From positions 1 to 59,221 of the forward strand of contig NZ_LLYA01000172.1 of the NCBI RefSeq assembly GCF_001440415.1: 59,221 nt of DNA, read 5' to 3'. This DNA is from Bradyrhizobium retamae (GTDB lineage: Bacteria; Pseudomonadota; Alphaproteobacteria; Rhizobiales; Xanthobacteraceae). The notes beneath the pieces were generated by a model, which searched no databases, was not told where the DNA came from, and saw only the letters and a program-made list of their open reading frames with translations. A program made the translations under genes and the position numbers. Positions 53,716 through 59,221 of this stretch are shown here, piece by piece (position 1 is the stretch's first letter; each line of letters begins with the position of its first letter).

Positions 53716-54548
53716 AACCGGCTCCTTTCGGTTACGAACGTCCGCGCGATTTGCAGGCAGCGCTTGCAGTGTTGGCCGAAGCCGACGCCTCCGTAAAAAT
53801 CATCGCCGGCGGCCAGTCGCTGGGGCCCATGCTCAACCTGCGGCTCGTAGAGCCCGAGCTGCTCATCGACATCGCGGGGCTCGCCGAGCTCAAGCAGGTG
53901 GAGCGCCAGGGCGACGAACTCGTTCTCGGAGCCTGTGTCACCCACGCCGATATCGAGGATGGCCGCATTCCGGATGTCACGCGCGGCGCCATGCAGGGTG
54001 TCGCCGGCAACATCGCCTATCGGGCCGTTCGCAATCGCGGCACCATCGGCGGATCACTCAGCCATGCCGATCCCGCGGCGGACTGGGTATCCGCGCTGTC
54101 GGCGTTGGGTGCGAAACTGACGCTGCGAAGCCTTGCTGGCTCGCGTATCGTCGCGATGGAGGATTTCATCGTCGGCGCACTCGAATCCGCATTGCGTGCC
54201 GGTGAGATCGTCAAGACCGTTCATGTGCCGGCGATGCCGGCATCGGCGCATTGGGGTTACGTCAAGAGTTGCCGCAAGACCGGCGAGTTCGCGCATGCGA
54301 TCGGGGCGGTCATGATCGACCCAAGTGCGGCAACGGCTCGCATCGTGATCGGCGCAATCGATTCCGCGCCGATCGTCATGACCGATGCCGCGGAGCTGTT
54401 CGGGGGGCGCGTTGCCGGCGACTACAAGGATCGTTTTGACTCGCGTGTCGCGGAGGCCATTTTGGCCAGGGCTGGCGTCTCCGACGCGGCTCATCGTCAT
54501 ATTCATGTCAATGTGCTGAAGCGCGCGGTCCGAGAGGCTGCCGCATGA
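53712..54548 (+). CDS. Molybdenum hydroxylase medium (FAD) subunit, second system
   Basis: A 278-residue FAD subunit. IIAGGQSLGPMLNLRL (near residues 32-47) and NRGTIGGSLSHADPAADW (near 111-128) are the two FAD loops, both in the family form. It overlaps the large and small subunit genes by four bases at each end, so the three chains are made together. Confidence 0.94.
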   Translation: MKPAPFGYERPRDLQAALAVLAEADASVKIIAGGQSLGPMLNLRLVEPELLIDIAGLAELKQVERQGDELVLGACVTHADIEDGRIPDVTRGAMQGVAGNIAYRAVRNRGTIGGSLSHADPAADWVSALSALGAKLTLRSLAGSRIVAMEDFIVGALESALRAGEIVKTVHVPAMPASAHWGYVKSCRKTGEFAHAIGAVMIDPSAATARIVIGAIDSAPIVMTDAAELFGGRVAGDYKDRFDSRVAEAILARAGVSDAAHRHIHVNVLKRAVREAAA

Positions 54549-55750
54549 GCATGATTGAACTCACGGTGAACCAACGCGCGGTGCAGGCGGTTGCGGAGCC
54601 GCGCACCAACCTTGCGGATTTCGTTCGCGACAAGCTCGATCTGACCGGTACCCACCTCGGCTGCGAACATGGCGTCTGCGGCGCATGCACGGTGTTGCTC
54701 GACGGCGTGCCGGCGCGTTCGTGCATCACCTATGCGGTCGCTTGCGAAGGCGCAGAGGTCACCACGATCGAAGGCCTCGATGAGGACGCGGTTACATCGG
54801 AGCTTCGCGCCGCTTTCACCCGCGAACATGCGTTGCAATGCGGCTATTGCACGCCGGGCATGCTGGTTTCCGCGCGCGATCTCGTGCTGCGCCTGCCGGA
54901 GGCCGACGAGCGCGCCATCCGTGTTGGTTTGAGCGGTAATTTGTGCCGGTGCACCGGCTATGTCGGTATCGTGCGGGCGGTTCAATCCGTCATCGAAGCG
55001 CGGCGGGCACGCGATATCGCGCCCGAACCAGGCGGAGAACGAAAGATCTTGGGCCCGGTCGGCTCGGGTCGAACCGTGCGCACCGGCGCGGACAAGGCCG
55101 AACGCATAAGCCCGGCTAGTAGCAAGCAAGCATCGACTGAAGCACTCTCCTCGGTCGATGCGTTTCCAGATTTCACGCCAGCCGCTGTCCTGACGCAGCA
55201 GTTCAGCGTCGCGCATTCGCCCGAACAGGTCTTTGCCATGTTCGGTGACATCGCGGCGGTTGCATCCTGCCTTCCCGGTGCGTCATTGACGGCGCCGCCG
55301 AACCCGGAGCGCGTTGAAGGCGCGATCCGCGTCAGGCTTGGTCCGATTGCCGCGACATTCTCTGGGCTTGCCCGGGTCGAACGGAACGCGGCCGATATGT
55401 CCGGCCGTATCGTCGGTATCGGCAACGACCAGCGGAGCCGATCTTCGACCCAGGGCGAAATTCGCTACCGACTGGTGCCGATCGAGCAGGGCGCAGCAAC
55501 GCGCGTTGATCTTTCCATCGGATACACGCTGACGGGAATGCTGGCGCAGGTCGGAAGGCCAGGGCTGGTGCGCGATCTCGCGGCGCGGTTGATCGCCGAA
55601 TTTGCCGCCAATCTCGACCGCCGCCTGTCGGGTACATCGCCGGCCGCTCCTGCCGACCTCAGCGGGATGTCGCTGGTATCAGGTCTTTTGCGCGCGCGGA
55701 TCACGCGCTGGTTTACCCGCTTCTCATCCAGGAAGGACGGGGCGGCGTAA
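54545..55750 (+). CDS. Fusion of molybdenum hydroxylase [2Fe-2S] subunit with a CoxG/SRPBCC domain
   Basis: A 401-residue two-part protein. Residues 1-160 are a complete iron-sulfur subunit with C40, C45, C48, C60 and C99, C102, C134, C136 (CGYCTPGM; CRCTGYV). A polar linker of about 50 residues follows, then residues ~212-365 form a SRPBCC domain of the CoxG type (FSVAHSPEQVFAMFGDIAAV and CLPGASLTAPP), and a short basic hydrophobic tail. Normally the small subunit is ~160 residues and CoxG is a separate protein that in CO dehydrogenase systems helps place the enzyme at the membrane. The fusion would carry this function in the enzyme itself. No frameshift is involved. Confidence 0.93.
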   Translation: MSMIELTVNQRAVQAVAEPRTNLADFVRDKLDLTGTHLGCEHGVCGACTVLLDGVPARSCITYAVACEGAEVTTIEGLDEDAVTSELRAAFTREHALQCGYCTPGMLVSARDLVLRLPEADERAIRVGLSGNLCRCTGYVGIVRAVQSVIEARRARDIAPEPGGERKILGPVGSGRTVRTGADKAERISPASSKQASTEALSSVDAFPDFTPAAVLTQQFSVAHSPEQVFAMFGDIAAVASCLPGASLTAPPNPERVEGAIRVRLGPIAATFSGLARVERNAADMSGRIVGIGNDQRSRSSTQGEIRYRLVPIEQGAATRVDLSIGYTLTGMLAQVGRPGLVRDLAARLIAEFAANLDRRLSGTSPAAPADLSGMSLVSGLLRARITRWFTRFSSRKDGAA

Positions 55751-55821
55751 TGGATCGACGGTCCGCAATGCGGAGCGGTGTTGGACTGCAACGGATTAAC
55801 AGCGTGAGATTGGAGAACCAG

Positions 55822-56976
55822 ATGACACGGACTTTCAGAAGTGTTTCAGCGATTGCGCTGGCGGTTGCTTTCCTCGGTGGCGCCGCCGAGGCTCAAACCA
55901 TCAAGATCGGCGTCAACGAGCCCCTCACGGGTGCGTTCGCCGCTTCCGGCACCTATGTCGTCAATGGCGCCAAGATCGCCGCCGACGAGATCAACGCCAA
56001 GGGCGGCATTCTCGGCAAGAAGATCGAGCTTGTCATCGAGGACAACAAGAGCAATCCGACGGAGGCCGCCGCCGTTGCAGAAAAACTGATCACGAGCGAC
56101 AAGGTGCCGGTGCTGATGGGCGCGTGGGGTTCCAGCCTGACGCTGGCTGTGATGCCCAAATTGATGGAATATGAGACGCCGATGGTGGTCGAGACCTCTT
56201 CGTCGGGCAAGATCACCACGACCGGTAATCCCTACATCTTCCGGATTTCACCGCCTTCGGCGATTGAGGCCGTTGCGTTCAAGGGAATCGTCGACAAGCT
56301 GGAATTGAAGAAGGTCGATTTCCTCGTCATCAACAACGACTGGGGCCGCGGCACCGCGGAAGATTTCAGCAAGATGATGAAAGAAAAGGGCATCGCGGTC
56401 GGGGCGGTCGAGACGATGGATCAGGGCGCGCAGGACATGAGCGCGCAGCTTTCCAAGCTCAAGGGTACCGATTCCGAAACCATCATCGTGACGACGGCGG
56501 TGGACCAGCTCACGCTGATCTTCAAGCAGGCCGCAGCCTTGGGGCTCAAGAAGCGCATCATCACCACCGGCGGGTCGCAAAATCCGGACCAGATCATCGC
56601 GCAGGCGGGCGCCGCCGCCAACGGCACCATGCACCTGACGACCTTCCTGCCGTGGTTCCCCGACAAGACGCCGAACCCCGAAGCGACCAACTACTTCATC
56701 GCCGAATGGAAGAAGCGCGGCTTCGACTTCGCCGGCTGCACCGAAAGCTTCAGGGGCTATGACGGTATCCGCACCGTCGCCGCGGCGATCGAGAAGGCAG
56801 GCAAAGCGGAGCCTGCGGCGATCAAGGCCGCGCTGTGGGACATCAAGATCAAGGGTCTGAACGGCGATATCGTGTTCCGCAAGTCCGGTCCCGAAGGCAA
56901 GGAAAGCGGCCAAAGCCAGCCCAACGTCTACCTGATCGAAATCACCGACGGCAAGATCGGCATGAAGACGCTCTGA
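55822..56976 (+). CDS. Liv-type ABC substrate-binding protein, second system
   Basis: A 384-residue periplasmic binding protein. The ATG at 55822 follows TTGGAGAACC and opens a signal peptide (cleavage after AAEA, about residue 24). QTIKIGVNEPLTGAFAASG and GGILGKKIELVIEDNKSN are standard family openings. It is more like canonical Leu/amide-binding proteins than the 1510 gene. It follows the hydroxylase genes by 71 bases, so the importer belongs to the same unit. Confidence 0.93.
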   Translation: MTRTFRSVSAIALAVAFLGGAAEAQTIKIGVNEPLTGAFAASGTYVVNGAKIAADEINAKGGILGKKIELVIEDNKSNPTEAAAVAEKLITSDKVPVLMGAWGSSLTLAVMPKLMEYETPMVVETSSSGKITTTGNPYIFRISPPSAIEAVAFKGIVDKLELKKVDFLVINNDWGRGTAEDFSKMMKEKGIAVGAVETMDQGAQDMSAQLSKLKGTDSETIIVTTAVDQLTLIFKQAAALGLKKRIITTGGSQNPDQIIAQAGAAANGTMHLTTFLPWFPDKTPNPEATNYFIAEWKKRGFDFAGCTESFRGYDGIRTVAAAIEKAGKAEPAAIKAALWDIKIKGLNGDIVFRKSGPEGKESGQSQPNVYLIEITDGKIGMKTL

Positions 56977-57047
56977 CGTCGGGTTGCTGATCGGCGGGGC
57001 TCGCGGCGAACGCGGGTCTTGCATGCATCGGGACAATGGGAGCCACC

Positions 57048-57920
57048 GTGAGCGAGTTTCTGCAACATCTGATCAACATGCTGGTCCTCGGCGGCACCTA
57101 CGCGCTGCTGGGAATCGGGCTCACGCTGATCTTCGGCATCATGAACGTTGTAAATTTTACGCACGGCGTGCTGTATACGTTCGGCGCCTACATCATGTTC
57201 ATCGTGGTGCATCAGCTTGGCGTTGATTTCTTCGTCGCGCTGCCGCTCGCCGTGCTGGCCGGCTGGCTGCTTGGGGCGGCGATCGAACTGACGTTGCTGC
57301 GGCCACTGCGTGGCTCCGACATCGATACCACCATGCTGGTGATGATCGGTGCCTGGATCGCGATGCAGTCCGGCGCTCTGTGGATCTGGGGCGGGGTGGC
57401 GAAATCGGTTGCGACGCCGTTCCCCGAGGCGCCGCTGGTGCTGGGACCGGTGTCGGTGTCTTGGTTGCGTCTATTCGTGCTTGCCGCGGCGGGCATGCTG
57501 ATCGTGGTCACCTACCTTCTGATTAACAGGACCAAACTCGGCTGCGCGATGCGGGCGACGTTTCAGGATCAGGACACCGCCTCGCTGATGGGCGTCAATG
57601 TAGACCTCATCTACACATCGACTTTCGCGATCGGTTCGAGCCTGGCCGCCGCGGCGGGCGCGCTGCTTGGCCCGGTCTATGTGATCTTCCCGCAAATGGG
57701 CGATCTCGCCGCCGTCAAGGCGTTCGCGATCGTGATTCTCGGCGGGCTCGGCAACATCACCGGCGCCGTCATCGGCGGCTTCATTCTGGCATTGGCCGAA
57801 GAACTGGGCGCCGGCTATGTTTCGTCGGGATACCGCGACGCCATGGGCTTCCTGATCATTATCGCGGTTTTGATCTTCAAGCCGACCGGACTTTTCGCGC
57901 GCTCGGAGCGCGTCGGATGA
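57048..57920 (+). CDS. livH: Liv-type ABC permease, LivH family, second system
   Basis: A 290-residue permease if started at GTG 57048, which has GGGAG five bases upstream; ATG 57036 would add four residues. LVLGGTYALLGIGLTLIFGI and MNVVNFTHGVLYTFGAY are LivH hallmarks, and the coupling loop is RTKLGCAMRATFQDQDTASL. It overlaps the LivM gene by ATGA. Confidence 0.93.
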   Translation: MSEFLQHLINMLVLGGTYALLGIGLTLIFGIMNVVNFTHGVLYTFGAYIMFIVVHQLGVDFFVALPLAVLAGWLLGAAIELTLLRPLRGSDIDTTMLVMIGAWIAMQSGALWIWGGVAKSVATPFPEAPLVLGPVSVSWLRLFVLAAAGMLIVVTYLLINRTKLGCAMRATFQDQDTASLMGVNVDLIYTSTFAIGSSLAAAAGALLGPVYVIFPQMGDLAAVKAFAIVILGGLGNITGAVIGGFILALAEELGAGYVSSGYRDAMGFLIIIAVLIFKPTGLFARSERVG

Positions 57921-58963
57921 AACTCGGTGTCGCCATTCTGACGATCGTCGCACTCGCGTCCGTGCCGCTGTGGCTGCGCGATCCCTATCTCATGAACGCG
58001 TTGATCACGACCGGCATCTTCATCATCGGCGCGATGAGCCTGAATTTGTTGCTCGGATTTACCGGCCAGCTCAGCCTCGGTCATATCGCGTTCTTCGGCA
58101 TCGGCGCCTATGTCAGCGCCCTGACGTCGCTTGGTTTCGACATCGGCCTTCCCGGCGGCTTTCGCGTTGTTCACGATCCCTGGCCGCCGGTCGCAGGCTT
58201 CGCGCTGGCGATCATTGTCGCGGGATTGTGCGGATACCTCGTTGGTCTGCTGTCGTTTCGCGTTCGCGGCGCCTATTTCGTCATCGTGACGATTTCGTTT
58301 GCCGAAGTCGTCCGGCTCGTTGCCCTCAATTGGGTCGAGCTCACGCAGGGCCCGCTGGCGCTGACCAACATTCCGTCGATTACAATCGGGTTGCCGGAGC
58401 TTGGCAGTCTGACCCTTCGCACCAAGTTGCAGAACTACTATCTCGTGCTCGCGGTCGCGGTCGCAGCCTATGTGCTGATCTCGCGCCTCGTTCACTCGCA
58501 TTTCGGCCGCGCCATGCGCGGGCTGATGGAAAACGAAACGCTGGCGGTATCGGTCGGCATCGACGTGACCAAGACGCTCACTTTGGCGGCGATAATCTCG
58601 GCCGGGATCGCGGGGGCGGCCGGCAGCCTCTATGCACACTACATCCGCATCATCGACCCGGAGGTGTTTGCCTTCATCAACACCGTGACCATGGTGATCA
58701 TGGTCATTACCGGAGGCAAGGGATCCCTGGCCGGTCCTGTGGTCGGCGGCATGATCTTCGGATTGTTACCGGTGTTCCTGCGCCCGATCATGGCGCCGGA
58801 AGCACAATGGATCGCCTATGGTGGCGTGCTGGTCGTCATTCTGTTCGTATTGCCGCGCGGTATCGTGCCGTCGCTGGCGCAGCGATTTGCACAACGGCGG
58901 AGTCGGGCGGACTCGGCTGGCACGGTGGCCTTTTCCGAACGTGACGCCAAGGAGCCGGCATGA
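57917..58963 (+). CDS. livM: Liv-type ABC permease, LivM family, second system
   Basis: A 348-residue permease. MSLNLLLGFTGQLSLGHIAF and RGAYFVIVTISFAEVVRLVA are LivM hallmarks, and the loop HFGRAMRGLMENETLAVSVG precedes the last membrane segments. The C-terminal ~30 residues are polar and extend past the usual end. The next ATPase starts within its stop. Confidence 0.94.
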   Translation: MKLGVAILTIVALASVPLWLRDPYLMNALITTGIFIIGAMSLNLLLGFTGQLSLGHIAFFGIGAYVSALTSLGFDIGLPGGFRVVHDPWPPVAGFALAIIVAGLCGYLVGLLSFRVRGAYFVIVTISFAEVVRLVALNWVELTQGPLALTNIPSITIGLPELGSLTLRTKLQNYYLVLAVAVAAYVLISRLVHSHFGRAMRGLMENETLAVSVGIDVTKTLTLAAIISAGIAGAAGSLYAHYIRIIDPEVFAFINTVTMVIMVITGGKGSLAGPVVGGMIFGLLPVFLRPIMAPEAQWIAYGGVLVVILFVLPRGIVPSLAQRFAQRRSRADSAGTVAFSERDAKEPA

Positions 58964-59221
58964 TGGCGTCTCTTGCGACGGCATTGAAGGTCGAGCAGGT
59001 CGCCGTGCGCTTCGGCGGCCTCGTGGCGCTCTCGGACATGAACTTTACCGTCGGAGAGGGCGAGATCGTCAGCCTGATCGGGCCGAACGGCGCTGGCAAG
59101 ACGACGGCTTTCAACGTCGTGACCGGCTTTCTGGATCCGACCCATGGCAGCGTGAGCTATCGTGGAACGGCTCTCAATGGCTTGAAGCCGCATCAGATCG
59201 CCGATTTGGGATTGATCCGCA
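58960..59221 (+). CDS. livG: Liv-type ABC ATPase, LivG family (3' end outside window)
   Basis: The frame is open from ATG 58960 (ATGATG, overlapping the LivM stop) to the window end. The visible 87 residues include LKVEQVAVRFGGLVALSDM and the Walker A motif GPNGAGKT at about residues 44-51, followed by GLKPHQIADLGLIR. The rest, and presumably a LivF gene, lie beyond the edge. Confidence 0.92.
   Translation, partial: MMASLATALKVEQVAVRFGGLVALSDMNFTVGEGEIVSLIGPNGAGKTTAFNVVTGFLDPTHGSVSYRGTALNGLKPHQIADLGLIR

Overview
The window looks like part of a large chromosome of an alphaproteobacterium of the Bradyrhizobium/Rhodopseudomonas type. This rests on high GC, tightly overlapping ATGA/TTGA operons, many periplasmic-binding-protein importers, Tat-exported binding proteins, and short CGGACAT-type dispersed repeats in the gaps. 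The taxonomic call is inference from style, not from a marker gene.

Layout. 1-1.25 kb: the 3' part of an IS1182-type transposase gene and a frameshifted TctA permease remnant. 1.5-6.4 kb: a complete branched-chain-amino-acid/amide-type ABC importer (binding protein, two permeases, two ATPases). 6.4-10.2 kb: a gene-poor stretch with a frameshifted universal stress protein, a carboxymuconolactone-decarboxylase-like gene, a small membrane protein and repeat debris. 10.3-19.8 kb: a polyamine-type ABC importer followed by a three-subunit molybdenum hydroxylase and an amidase, with a convergent LysR regulator. 21.4-31.8 kb: a LysR regulator divergent from an operon with an N-carbamoyl-amino-acid hydrolase, a polar-amino-acid ABC importer with two binding proteins, a cytosolic deacetylase-fold (imidase/allantoinase-like) hydrolase, a Tat-exported family-5 binding protein and two amidohydrolases. 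31.9-43.9 kb: a dipeptide-type ABC importer, a second N-carbamoyl-amino-acid hydrolase, a divergent hydantoin racemase/hydantoinase pair, then an epimerase, an SDR and a flavin monooxygenase. 44-49.3 kb: another dipeptide-type importer with a double ATPase. 49.4-59.2 kb: a MarR regulator divergent from an amidohydrolase, a second molybdenum hydroxylase whose iron-sulfur subunit is fused to a CoxG domain, and a second Liv-type importer cut by the window edge.

How it may work together. Six importers supply small nitrogenous solutes. Molybdenum hydroxylases could oxygenate N-heterocycles. Hydantoinase, imidase-like and amidohydrolase enzymes could open cyclic ureides, imides or amides. The racemase and two carbamoylases would finish hydantoins to free amino acid, CO2 and ammonia. 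Four intergenic sites match the sigma-54 (RpoN) -24/-12 consensus TGGC-N7-TTGC, each placed correctly for an operon: the 31.9 kb importer, the hydantoin racemase, the 44 kb importer and the 50 kb amidohydrolase/hydroxylase operon. This suggests one nitrogen-limitation-controlled supercluster for scavenging cyclic amide/ureide nitrogen. The enzyme families are read from sequence; the joint pathway and its substrates are inferred.
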